NCBI RefSeq assembly: GCF_004193775.1
Contig: NC_041007.1
Span: 22,899,501 to 22,963,500, forward strand
Direction of reading: 5' to 3'
Length of the DNA stretch: 64,000 nt
DNA from: Glycine soja
Taxonomy: Eukaryota > Streptophyta > Magnoliopsida > Fabales > Fabaceae
Under the pieces are notes generated by a model. The model saw only the letters and a list, made by a program, of their open reading frames with translations, was not told the DNA's origin and ran no database searches. The position numbers were made by a program, and so were the translations under genes. Of this stretch, positions 1 to 8,854 are shown piece by piece. Each line of letters starts with the position of its first letter. Within the stretch, counting starts at the first letter, position 1.

Positions 1-31
1 TGTTTTTCCTTCTTATTCTACACATACCCAT

Positions 32-93
32 AACTGCCTAATTAAAATAACTGTTCCTAATAAACTGCTCCTAATAATAGTAACTGCTGTCCT
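32..93. repeat. Host minisatellite, left flank of the LINE
   Basis: Bases 54-93 are identical over 40 bp to 11271-11310, and bases 32-53 resemble 11238-11270 with small gaps. On the right side of the LINE the same sequence forms a tandem repeat with a period of about 61 bp. The simplest reading is a short host tandem repeat that the LINE split. It probably lies in the RPOT3-like intron 7. Confidence 0.6.
82..93. repeat. Target-site duplication of the LINE, left copy
   Basis: AACTGCTGTCCT directly precedes a T-run (the poly(A) tail of the minus-strand LINE) and recurs at 11238-11249, at the other end of the LINE. A duplication of 12 bp is in the usual L1 range. Because the flanks are tandemly repeated, the exact length is uncertain. 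Confidence 0.6.
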
Positions 94-103
94 TTTTTTT
101 TTT

Positions 104-240
104 GCACAGCAAAAATCTGATAGTATTAATAGGGGTCAGTACTAGATGTACTGAAAAAACATATTATACAAGGCAGAAACTGCCATCCCCAATTACAAAA
201 AATTAACCACAATAGGTGGTTACCCAAACAACAAAAACCC
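104..240 (-). other. LINE 3' untranslated region
   Basis: This is the short AT-rich stretch between the ORF2 stop codon (TAG at 241-243 on the minus strand) and the poly(A) tail. No further ORF is seen. Confidence 0.6.
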
Positions 241-3200
241 CTAAGACATTTCCTCCTTTAAGCAAGACGACCATTGATTAAAATGTATATGGAAACCTTT
301 CTCCATGCAATTGATCCAGGACCAAGTGAGAAATAAAGCTTCATCCATGACTTTTTCAGAGCAGAAATCCTGGTTATTAAACACCAAAGCATTTCTATGC
401 TTCCAAATAGTCATGGATAGAGCTATCCATAGAGCCTTCCAACGATTATCTACGTTTCTTTTCCCACTCCATTGAGAGAATTGCAGAAAATGGCAATTGG
501 GTTGAAGAGAGAAAGGACCCATCCTATTCACCCATCTCAAAGTTTCCCACCAAAGATGACAAGTTTTCCTGCAAGAATACATAATATGACCAACAGTTTC
601 GACTTCCTGATCACAAAGGGGACAATTGTAAGAGGGCAGCTCGACATTCCTCCTCCTTAGATTGTCCCTAGTAGGAAGTCTGTTCTTGAGAATTCTCCAA
701 GTGAAAGCCGATGCTCTTGGGGGAATGTGCAGGCTCCAAATGGTCTTATAATTGCTGTCTACAGGGTTAGGACTGTCCTCAGCCTTGAGGAGATAATAAG
801 CTGACTTTGTGGAGTAATATCCAGCAGGATCAGCCCTCCAACTGAGGAAATCCCTAGATAAAGGTTGGATTTGGATACCCTCAATGTCAGCCATGAAAGC
901 TGCCATAGTGTCAATTTCATGGTCAAAGAAATGTCTCCTCCATTGAATCTGCCATTCCCAACTATTGCCAGATAAGATGCCCATTGAGCTGATAGTCTGA
1001 TTCTGATGCATGCTCACTTGGTATAGAGTTGGGTACTTTTGTTGGAGACTTAGGTCATCCTCTTCCCTCCACCTGTCTTCCCAGAACCTTAATTGTGTTT
1101 CCATCACCTACCCTCCACTTCAAATAATTTGAGATACAGATTCTATGGTGCTGCTGGAAAACAATTCTCAAATCCTTCCACCAAGTAGAATAATAGTCAG
1201 CTTTGTTTCTACCACAGCAAAGAGAGTTCCACCCTCCATATTTGGACAGTAATATTCTGGCCCATAACTGATGCTGATTATTTGCCAGATCACAGCCCCA
1301 TTTACCAAGTAAGGCTTCATTAAACTTGGATAAGTCCTTAATCCCAAGACCCCCTTTACTCTTGGGAAGGCATATAGTATCCCAGTTTACCCAAGCAATC
1401 TTGGCCACTTCAGAATCTCCTCCCCAAAGGAAATTTCTCTGAATTGAGACTAGCTTGTGCACCACTTTTTTAGGAACTCTAAAGAAGGACAGCATGTAGA
1501 TGGGGAGTGCTGTTAATACAGAGTTAATAAGGGTTACCCTTCCACCCATGGATAGACTTTTCTGCTTCCATTTACTAAGTTAGGACTCAAACTTGTTAAT
1601 GATAGGCTGCCACACATTCCAGCATTTAGAGGTTGTACCCACTGGTATTCCAAGGTAGGAAAAGGGGATGTCTAGCTGACCACAATTGAGAAAGAGAGCT
1701 GCCTCCCTACACCAATCCTCTGATTTTCCCATGCACCCAACTTGGCTCTTGGTATAATTAATCTTGAGACCGGAGACCATCTCAAAAATTCTGAGGACAG
1801 ATTTCAGGACCCTAATGTTGTCCAAAGATGCAGTTCCAAAAAACAGCATATCGTCTGCATATTGCAGAATGTTTATCTCCTCCTTTTGTCTCCCCACTTG
1901 GTAGCTATGGAAAAGGTTTTTTGAGACTGCTGTCCTCATCAACCCTGTAAGTCCTTCAGCTGCTATGTTAAAGAGAAAGGGGGCAAGGGGATCACCCTGC
2001 CTTAAGCCTCTCTGTGGCACAAACTCCGAAGTGGGGCTGCCATTAACTAAAATTGATATGGTTGCACTAGACAAGCATCCATAAATCCATTGTCTCCATT
2101 TTTCAGAAAAGCCCATCCGCTGCATCATGTAATTTAAAAAGCCCCAAGAGACCGAATCATAAGCTTTTTCAAAGTCCACCTTGAAGATCATGCAAGGATT
2201 TTTTTTATACTTAGCTTCAGCAATGACTTCATTAGCGATCATCACCCCATGAAGAATGTGCCTCCCCTTGAGAAAAGTTGTCTGCCTTTCATCTATTAGA
2301 TGAGGTAAAACACTGGCCAGCCTAGTAGCCAAGATTTTGGCCACTATTTTATAGACACATCCTATAAGAGAGATGGGTCTATAATCATGCAAGGTCTGAG
2401 GATTAGAAATCTTAGGTATGAGGGCTATGAAAGAGGCATTGCTTCCTTTAGGGAATCTGCCATTTAAATAAAATTCGTCCAAGAACCTAGTAAAATCAGG
2501 TTTTAAAACTTCCCAAAACTGCTTTATAAAATTGAAATTCAAGCCGTCAGGACCAGGGCTTTTATCTCCTCCACAAGCCCACACTGCTGCTTTAATTTCC
2601 CCCTCACAGAATCTAGCAGTAAGGCATTCATTATCTTGTTGACTAAGGGAAGAAAAGAACACTCCATCCAGAGTTGGCCTATGAGGGTTCTGTTCTGAGA
2701 ATCTGAGTTTAAAGTGGTTTAGGACTGCATTCTTGACTCTGATAGGCTCCTGGACCCATTCACCTGCAATGAGCAGACCTTGAATTGCATTAATTCTCCT
2801 TCTGTGGTTGATCACCCTATGGAAATAAGCTGTGTTTCTATCCCCTTCTCTTATCCACTTAATTCTTGATTTTTGCCTCAACATGGATTCATATGCAAGT
2901 GCTGCACTCCAAAGCTGCTCCTGTAATGATTTCTTTAATTCCACCTCAGCCTGAGATAGGATTGCAGTATTGCTACCAGCCTCTAAGTCATTCAGCTCCT
3001 TCTTTAGATCCTGAATTTTAGAAACATTAATAGCACCATTTTGCAAGCTCCACTGTCTGATGCATCCCTTAATGAACTTCAGTTTCAGCTTTAAGGCATA
3101 GCCACCCCACCCACTTGGGTGATAATTGCCCCATCTATGAGACACCATTTTCTGGAATTCTTTGTCCTGCAGCCACCAATCCATTACCTTGAAAGGTCTA

Positions 3201-3837
3201 GGCCCCCAATCCACTGTTGTAGACCTCAAGAGGATGGGACAGTGGTCAGAGAAATCTCTATCAAGCACAAATTGGGTAGAATCTGGCCATTGGATTAGCC
3301 AATCATCAGAGAGAAGAAACCTATCCAGTTTGCTCATTGCAGTTCCATTAGGTCTAACCCAGGTGAAGTTCCTCCCAACAGACCTGACCTCCTCCAAAGC
3401 CATATCCGAGATCCAGGAATTAAATTCAGAGATACAGGATGAGTTCCCCACTGACTGAGAAGAGCTGATTCTCTCATTGTGGTGTCTTATAGAATTAAAG
3501 TCACCAGCAATGCACCACGGACCATCATGGAAAGAAGGTTTAAGGAGTTTAATCTCTTCCCACTGCTGTCTCTTTCCCTGTAAGTCGCAGGGAGCATACA
3601 GATTGGTAATGCAAATCCTCTTGTTTTCTTTAGTCCACACTCCTTCCAGCCATATATAGCCCCTACCAACTACCCTTCTATCCACCACAAAGGAATCATT
3701 ATTCCATAAGCACAAAAGACCACCAGCTGCACTATTAGAAGGAGCAGCCTCCCAAGAAACATTAGCATCTCCCCATAAGTATTGACAGAAAGCTTTATCT
3801 ATGGATTCCTTTTTAGTTTCCTGAATGCAAAGAAGAT
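241..3837 (-). pseudogene. LINE ORF2, main part: endonuclease, reverse transcriptase, zinc-binding
   Basis: This would encode the LINE endonuclease/reverse transcriptase. Reading leftward from 3832, the frame continues the endonuclease start at 8854-8762 on the far side of the Copia insertion. It shows the endonuclease core (GDFNSIRHH, DRFLLSDDW, SDHCPILL), then the RT: a YRPIS block, FKVDFEKAYDSV, GLRQGDPLAP and the catalytic YADD at 1850-1861. The C-terminus carries a zf-RVT-type CPLCDQ..HIMYSC zinc motif near 590-640. A TAA stop at 1580-1582 interrupts an otherwise continuous frame. Near 1090 one extra A shifts the frame into the 1107-241 part. The copy cannot make a full protein, but the intact motifs show fairly recent activity. 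Confidence 0.9.
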
Positions 3838-4042
3838 TGTTATAATTATGAGTATTATTAGATGTATCTTTAGAGTAGATTTCCCTATTTTATCTTGTTG
3901 AAGAAGACAGCAGTGTGTACTGTCTTGTCAAAGCTTGTCAAGCTGTCTCTCTCCTATTTGTATATATATATGTTATTTGAATGAAATAAAACTAAGCAAC
4001 TGAGGGAAAAGTTTCTCTCCTCACATATTCAAAACTTTAAGT
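3838..4042 (+). repeat. 5' LTR of Copia element 1
   Basis: It begins TGTTATAATTATG and ends TTTAAGT, so the 3' end is not the usual CA. The boundary is fixed by the AAGAT duplication and the adjoining PBS. It has a TA-rich block near 3960-3975 and AATAAA at 3985-3990, which may serve as promoter and poly(A) signals. Confidence 0.93.
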
Positions 4043-4054
4043 TGGTATTAGAGC
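4043..4054 (+). other. Primer-binding site of Copia element 1
   Basis: TGGTATTAGAGC follows the LTR directly. It differs by one base from the TGGTATCAGAGC site, complementary to initiator tRNA-Met, that is typical of plant Copia elements. Confidence 0.85.
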
Positions 4055-4425
4055 GGGTCGTATCCACCGCCGTCCGCCGCCGTCCGCGCCGCCGTCCGCC
4101 ACCGTCCGCCGCCGTCCGCCGGCCGTTTCAACCGGCGACTACAGGGTTTTGTGCGCCTCGAGGAGCGCAACTCAGCGCAACTAACCGCTGGGCCAGGAGC
4201 TTCCCCACGCGCCGTCACGCACCATCTTCGTGCGCGCCAAACGCCGGCGCGTGACCACCACGCGCCGCCCTCCCCTTGCCGGAAACGCGCGCGTTTGCTT
4301 CCGGCCGTCTCGTCGGGCTCTCCTGAGTCCATATCAGCCATTAGTTTTTGGTTTCGGCACTTCGTTGAGTGACCTTGTGCCTTCCTTGTCTCTCTACTTT
4401 AGTTTCCTTTGATCTGTGAGTGAAA
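4055..4425 (+). other. GC-rich leader of Copia element 1
   Basis: This untranslated leader lies between the PBS and gag. Bases 4060-4130 consist of CCGCCGT-type repeats, and GC richness continues to about 4320, in sharp contrast with the AT-rich window. Open frames on both strands here look like by-products of base composition. It could act as a structured packaging or dimerisation leader, but this is inference. Confidence 0.6.
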
Positions 4426-5781
4426 ATGGCTTCGTCTGGCCCAATACTTTCGTTTTCTGGAACTCCCACTATCACAACAGCAAAGCTCAATTGGAAAAAT
4501 TACTTATCCTGGTCTGCTTCAGTAGAACTGTGGTTCCTTGGGCAAGGGCATCATGACCATCTTGAAAAAGATGCTGAGGCAGTTCCGGATGATAGAAGAC
4601 CTGAGTGGGAAAAGTTAGATTATCAGCTCTGTGCTGTCTTATGGCAGTCAGTTGAGGCAGATGTTTTGGAGATTCTCAGATCGTTCAAAACATGCTGCTC
4701 CTTTTGGAAAAAGGCCCGGGAAATCTTTGCCAATGATATTCAGAGTTTGTTTGATGCAACCATGAAGGTCACAGCTCTCAAACAAACCAGCCACGATATG
4801 ATTGCACACATAGGTAAAGCTCGGGCAGCAGTGGAAGAATTGAAGAGGTTCCTTGTGGCTGAATCGTTGGAGGAAGTGAATAGAAAGCTAGATAAGTTCT
4901 ATATGGTTCTCATCTTGAGAAGTTTACATTCAGACTTTGATCACGTTCGTGATCAAGTCTTAGCTGGAGATCAGGTTCCGTCGATGGATTCTCTCATCAC
5001 TAGGCTGCTTCGTGTTCCCCATGCATTGAAAGAAGAAAATCCGGCTGATGTAGTGGAGACGTCAGCCATGGCTGCACCTCGTGGGAGAGGGGGAGGACGT
5101 AACAGTAGAGGAGGCCGTGGTGGGAGAGGTGGACGTCCTCAATGCACATATTGCAAGAGGATGGGCCACACACAAGAGACTTGCTACTCCTTGCATGGCT
5201 TCCCTGACAAAGTAGCTCAGGTAACTCAGACCGAAACCGAAAAATCAGAGTCTAAGTTCTCTGATAAAGAATATCAAGAATATTTGAAGCTGAAATCTGA
5301 GAAATCCAGCAGCCAGACTTCATCTTCCTCTGTACCATGTTATTCAACAGCATGTATTTCTCAATCTATTGATGGTCCCAGTCCTTGGATACTTGATTCA
5401 GGTGCCTCTGATCATATTTCTGGTAACAAGTCTTCTTTTACATCCATTTCTTTTCCAAAAATTCCTCATCTTGTTACTGTGGCTAATGGTTCCAAAGTTG
5501 CAGCTCAAGGGAGTGGTCATGTGTCTTTATCTTCCTCATTGAAGTTGGATTATGTTTTGTTTATTCCTCAATGTCCCTACAATTTAATTTCATTGAGTCA
5601 GTTAACCCGTTCATTAAATTGCTCAGTAACCTTTACTGCTAATTCTTTTGTTATCCAGGAACATGGCACGGGTCGATTGATTGGAGAAGGACGTGAATCA
5701 CGAGGACTTTACTACTTGAAGCCCAACTTTTCTGTTTCTTGTTCAGCAACTTCAAACCCCAACTTTTGCATGATCGTCTAG
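4426..5781 (+). CDS. Copia element 1 gag and aspartic protease
   Basis: This ORF encodes the capsid-like Gag and the protease of the element. The ATG at 4426 follows the leader; an in-frame GTG lies 6 bp upstream. The N-terminal half is a Copia Gag domain. A GR-rich segment follows, then a CCHC zinc knuckle (CTYCKRMGHTQETC) near residue 245, and a protease with the catalytic WILDSGASDH motif near residue 325. The frame ends at TAG 5779-5781, just as the pre-integrase domain should begin. The next ORF overlaps it in the -1 frame. Either a -1 ribosomal shift at AAACCCC (5754-5760) or a one-base deletion in the C-run explains this. Apart from this break, the product looks intact. Confidence 0.9.
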   Translation: MASSGPILSFSGTPTITTAKLNWKNYLSWSASVELWFLGQGHHDHLEKDAEAVPDDRRPEWEKLDYQLCAVLWQSVEADVLEILRSFKTCCSFWKKAREIFANDIQSLFDATMKVTALKQTSHDMIAHIGKARAAVEELKRFLVAESLEEVNRKLDKFYMVLILRSLHSDFDHVRDQVLAGDQVPSMDSLITRLLRVPHALKEENPADVVETSAMAAPRGRGGGRNSRGGRGGRGGRPQCTYCKRMGHTQETCYSLHGFPDKVAQVTQTETEKSESKFSDKEYQEYLKLKSEKSSSQTSSSSVPCYSTACISQSIDGPSPWILDSGASDHISGNKSSFTSISFPKIPHLVTVANGSKVAAQGSGHVSLSSSLKLDYVLFIPQCPYNLISLSQLTRSLNCSVTFTANSFVIQEHGTGRLIGEGRESRGLYYLKPNFSVSCSATSNPNFCMIV

Positions 5782-8549
5782 GTCACCCAAGTCTACCAAA
5801 ACTGAAAATGATGATCCCTAGTCTGAAGAATCTTCGAGTCTTAGAATGTGAACCTTGTCAACTAGGAAAACATGTTAGGTCCTCATTTCCAAAAACTGTT
5901 CAAAGATGTAATTCAGCCTTCTCTATCATTCATTCTGATATTTGGGGACCAAGTCGTGTTTCCTCTTTTGGTTTTCGATATTTTGTAACTTTTATTGATG
6001 AATTTTCTAGATGTACTTGGGTTTATTTAATGAAAGACAGATCTGAACTTTTGCCTATTTTCATGTCCTTCCTCAATGAGATTGAAAACCAATTTAAAAC
6101 AACAATTCAGGTTTTTAGAAGTGATAATGCCAAAGAGTATTTCTCTCATGATTTCTCCTCTTTGTTATCTTCAAAAGGCATTCTACATCAATCTACATGT
6201 CCCCATACACCACAACAAAATGGTATCGCCGAAAGGAAAAATCGTCATCTCCTTGACATCGCACGATCACTAATGTTAGCCTCTCATGTTCCCACACACC
6301 ATTGGGGGGATGCGGTGCTTACTGCTTGTTTCCTAATTAACAGAATGCCTTCCTCCTCTCTTGAGAATCAAATTCCTCACTCAATCATTTTCCCTCATGA
6401 TCATTTATTCCATGTTCCACCTAAAGTGTTTGGCTGTACTTGTTTTGTTCATAATCTCTCCCCTGGTTTAGACAAACTTTCTGCCCGTGCAATTAAATGT
6501 GTCTTTTTAGGTTATTCTCGTCTTCAAAAGGGTTACAAATGCTTCTCACCATCCACCAGGCGATACTACATGTCTGCAGATGTAACCTTCTTTGAAGACA
6601 CACCATTCTACCCATCATCTACTGACCATTCTTCTTCCATCCAGAATGTCCTTCCAATTCCCTCTCCATGTCCTCTAGATACCTCAAATCCAGATGTCAG
6701 TGAGGTTCCTTCTTCTCCACCTCATCCAACTGAAGTTGCTTCTCCACCTCTTCTCACAAACCAATGCAGGATACAACAAGTTGGTCCTTCAATACCTGAA
6801 GCTTCTTTTCATGATTCTCCTCCTTCTTCAATCAATCCTCAAGCCATGGATCCTGCCACTTCTCATCCCTCTGATTCAGATTGGCCCATTGCCATCCGAA
6901 AAGGTACTAGATCCTCTCGTAATCCTCATCCTATCTATAACTTTTTGAGTTATCATCGTTTGTCTCCTTTATATTCTTCGTTTGTTTTCTCTCTATCTTC
7001 ACATTTTGTCCCTTCTAATATTCATGAGGCACTTAGTCATCCTGGATGGAGACAAGCTATGATTGATGAAATGCAAGCTCTTGAACATAGTGGTACTTGG
7101 GAACTTGTTTCTCTTCCTCCTGGTAAGAAGGCTGTGGGTTGTAGATGGGTCTACGCAGTTAAAGTTGGGCCTAATGGTGAAATTGATCGACTTAAGGCTC
7201 GATTAGTAGCTAAAGGCTATACTCAGATATATGGCCTTGATTATTGTGACACCTTCTCTCCGGTAGCTAAGATCACTACTGTCCGTCTCTTTCTTGCTAT
7301 GGCTGCCATGCGTCATTGGCCTCTTCATCAGCTTGATATTAAAAATGCCTTTCTTCATGGTGATCTTGAGGAAGAAATTTATATGGAGCAACCTCCTGGG
7401 TTTGTTGCTCAGGGGGAGTATGGTCTTGTTTGTAAGCTGCGTCGATCTCTCTATGGGTTGAAGCAATCCCCTCGGGCTTGGTTTGGTAAATTCAGTCATA
7501 TTGTTCAACTTTTTGGGTTGAAACGTAGTGAGGCTGATCATTCTGTTTTTTATTGTCATTCATCCCCTGGAAATTGTGTTTACTTGATAGTATATGTTGA
7601 TGATATAGTGATTACAGGGAATGATGCTTCTAAGATTATTCAGCTAAAGGAGCACTTATTTAGTCATTTCCAGACCAAAGACTTGGGATATTTGAAGTAC
7701 TTCCTTGGTATTGAGGTGGCTCAGTCAGGAGATGGTATTGTGATCTCTCAAAGGAAGTACGCCCTTGACATTTTGGAGGAGACAGGCATGCAGAATTGTA
7801 GACCTGTTGATAGTCCTATGGATCCGAATCTGAAGCTTCTTGCAGATCAGAGTGAAATGTATTCTGATCCCGAGAGATATAGAAGACTTGTGGGAAAACT
7901 CATCTATCTCACCATTACAAGACCTGATGTTTCCTTTGCTGTTGGAGTGGTGAGCCAATTTATGCAAAACCCTCGTGTTGATCATTGGAATGCTGTTATG
8001 CGTATTCTTAGATACATTAAAAGAGCTCCAGGTCAAGGATTACTTTATGAAGACAAAGGTAATACACAAGTATCTGGATATTGTGATGCAGATTGGGCTG
8101 GCTGTCCTATGGATAGGAGATCCACATCCGGATATTGTGTCTCTATTGGAGGGAATGTTATTTCTTGGAAAAGTAAGAAGCAAACTGTTGTTGCTAGATC
8201 TAGTGCAGAGGCTGAATATAGATCTATGACTGTAGTTACATGTGAACTTATGTGGGTCAAACAAATTCTTGAAGAGTTGAAATTCTGCAAAGTGATGCAA
8301 ATGAAGTTGTATTGTGATAATCAGGCTGCTCTGCATATTGCTTCAAATCCAGTCTTCCATGAGAGAACCAAGCACATAGAGATTGATTGTCACTTTATTC
8401 GGGAGAAGCTACTGTCTAAAGAGATTGTCACTGAATTCATTAATTCCAATGATCAGCCAGCAGATATTTTGACTAAATCCTTAAGGGGGCCTAGAATTCA
8501 GTTTATATGTTCCAAGCTTGGTGCATATAATTTATATGCTCCAGCTTGA
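5739..8549 (+). CDS. Copia element 1 pol: integrase, reverse transcriptase, RNase H
   Basis: This 936-codon frame carries the enzymes for reverse transcription and integration. It has a pre-integrase HHCC region (LHDRLGHPS near residue 10, C37/C40) and an integrase core with D67, D129 and E165, the last two separated by 35 residues as in a DDE enzyme. The RT starts near residue 435, with the YVDD motif near 619. RNase H follows, with DADW near 783 and SSAEAEYR near 820. It ends at TGA 8547-8549, inside the start of the polypurine tract. No stops or missing catalytic residues were seen. The true N-terminus is probably a continuation of the gag frame rather than the first ATG here. Confidence 0.93.
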   Translation: MFSNFKPQLLHDRLGHPSLPKLKMMIPSLKNLRVLECEPCQLGKHVRSSFPKTVQRCNSAFSIIHSDIWGPSRVSSFGFRYFVTFIDEFSRCTWVYLMKDRSELLPIFMSFLNEIENQFKTTIQVFRSDNAKEYFSHDFSSLLSSKGILHQSTCPHTPQQNGIAERKNRHLLDIARSLMLASHVPTHHWGDAVLTACFLINRMPSSSLENQIPHSIIFPHDHLFHVPPKVFGCTCFVHNLSPGLDKLSARAIKCVFLGYSRLQKGYKCFSPSTRRYYMSADVTFFEDTPFYPSSTDHSSSIQNVLPIPSPCPLDTSNPDVSEVPSSPPHPTEVASPPLLTNQCRIQQVGPSIPEASFHDSPPSSINPQAMDPATSHPSDSDWPIAIRKGTRSSRNPHPIYNFLSYHRLSPLYSSFVFSLSSHFVPSNIHEALSHPGWRQAMIDEMQALEHSGTWELVSLPPGKKAVGCRWVYAVKVGPNGEIDRLKARLVAKGYTQIYGLDYCDTFSPVAKITTVRLFLAMAAMRHWPLHQLDIKNAFLHGDLEEEIYMEQPPGFVAQGEYGLVCKLRRSLYGLKQSPRAWFGKFSHIVQLFGLKRSEADHSVFYCHSSPGNCVYLIVYVDDIVITGNDASKIIQLKEHLFSHFQTKDLGYLKYFLGIEVAQSGDGIVISQRKYALDILEETGMQNCRPVDSPMDPNLKLLADQSEMYSDPERYRRLVGKLIYLTITRPDVSFAVGVVSQFMQNPRVDHWNAVMRILRYIKRAPGQGLLYEDKGNTQVSGYCDADWAGCPMDRRSTSGYCVSIGGNVISWKSKKQTVVARSSAEAEYRSMTVVTCELMWVKQILEELKFCKVMQMKLYCDNQAALHIASNPVFHERTKHIEIDCHFIREKLLSKEIVTEFINSNDQPADILTKSLRGPRIQFICSKLGAYNLYAPA

Positions 8550-8556
8550 GGGGGAG
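8548..8556 (+). other. Polypurine tract of Copia element 1
   Basis: GAGGGGGAG lies directly before the 3' LTR, the expected plus-strand primer site. It overlaps the pol stop codon. Confidence 0.85.
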
Positions 8557-8761
8557 TGTTATAATTATGGGTATTATTAGATGTATCTTTAGAGTAGATT
8601 TCCCTATTTTATCTTGTTGAAGAAGACAGCAGTGTGTACTGTCTTGTCAAAGCTTGTCAAGCTGTCTCTCTCCTATTTGTATATATATATGTTATTTGAA
8701 TGAAATAAAACTAAGCAACTGAGGGAAAAGTTTCTCTCCTCACATATTCAAAACTTTAAGT
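8557..8761 (+). repeat. 3' LTR of Copia element 1
   Basis: It matches the 5' LTR over 205 bp, with one difference seen by eye (G at 8570). It is followed by the AAGAT target duplication. Confidence 0.93.
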
Positions 8762-8854
8762 AAGATCAACATTGTTGGCCAAGGTGAGCTTCCTAATAGC
8801 TGACCTTTTGACTCCACTGCCCAACCCTCTAGAATTTAAGGACAAAATATTCAT
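8762..8854 (-). pseudogene. LINE ORF2, N-terminal endonuclease fragment
   Basis: ORF2 starts at the ATG at 8854-8852 (MNILSLNSRGLG), the usual start of a plant L1 endonuclease. It runs 31 codons to the Copia insertion and resumes in frame at 3832 with LCIQETKKES. The ATG overlaps the ORF1 stop in an ATGA arrangement. The frame was therefore open here when the Copia element inserted. Confidence 0.85.

Larger units (their letters stand above)
3838..8761 (+). mobile_element. Copia element 1, nearly intact and young
   Basis: This is a complete 4924 bp Ty1/copia element inserted in the LINE endonuclease region. It has 205 bp LTRs at 3838-4042 and 8557-8761, a PBS right after the first LTR, a polypurine tract right before the second, and a perfect 5 bp duplication AAGAT (3833-3837 and 8762-8766). 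I found one difference between the LTRs (A at 3851, G at 8570), so the insertion is recent. It encodes gag-protease and integrase-RT-RNase H in two frames that differ by -1. Domain order (integrase before RT) defines it as Copia; I do not assign a lineage. Confidence 0.95.

Noticed and set aside
4042..4412. Several open frames on both strands in the GC-rich leader
   Set aside because: They are rich in R, P and A, overlap each other and lack domains; GC-rich sequence has few stop codons.
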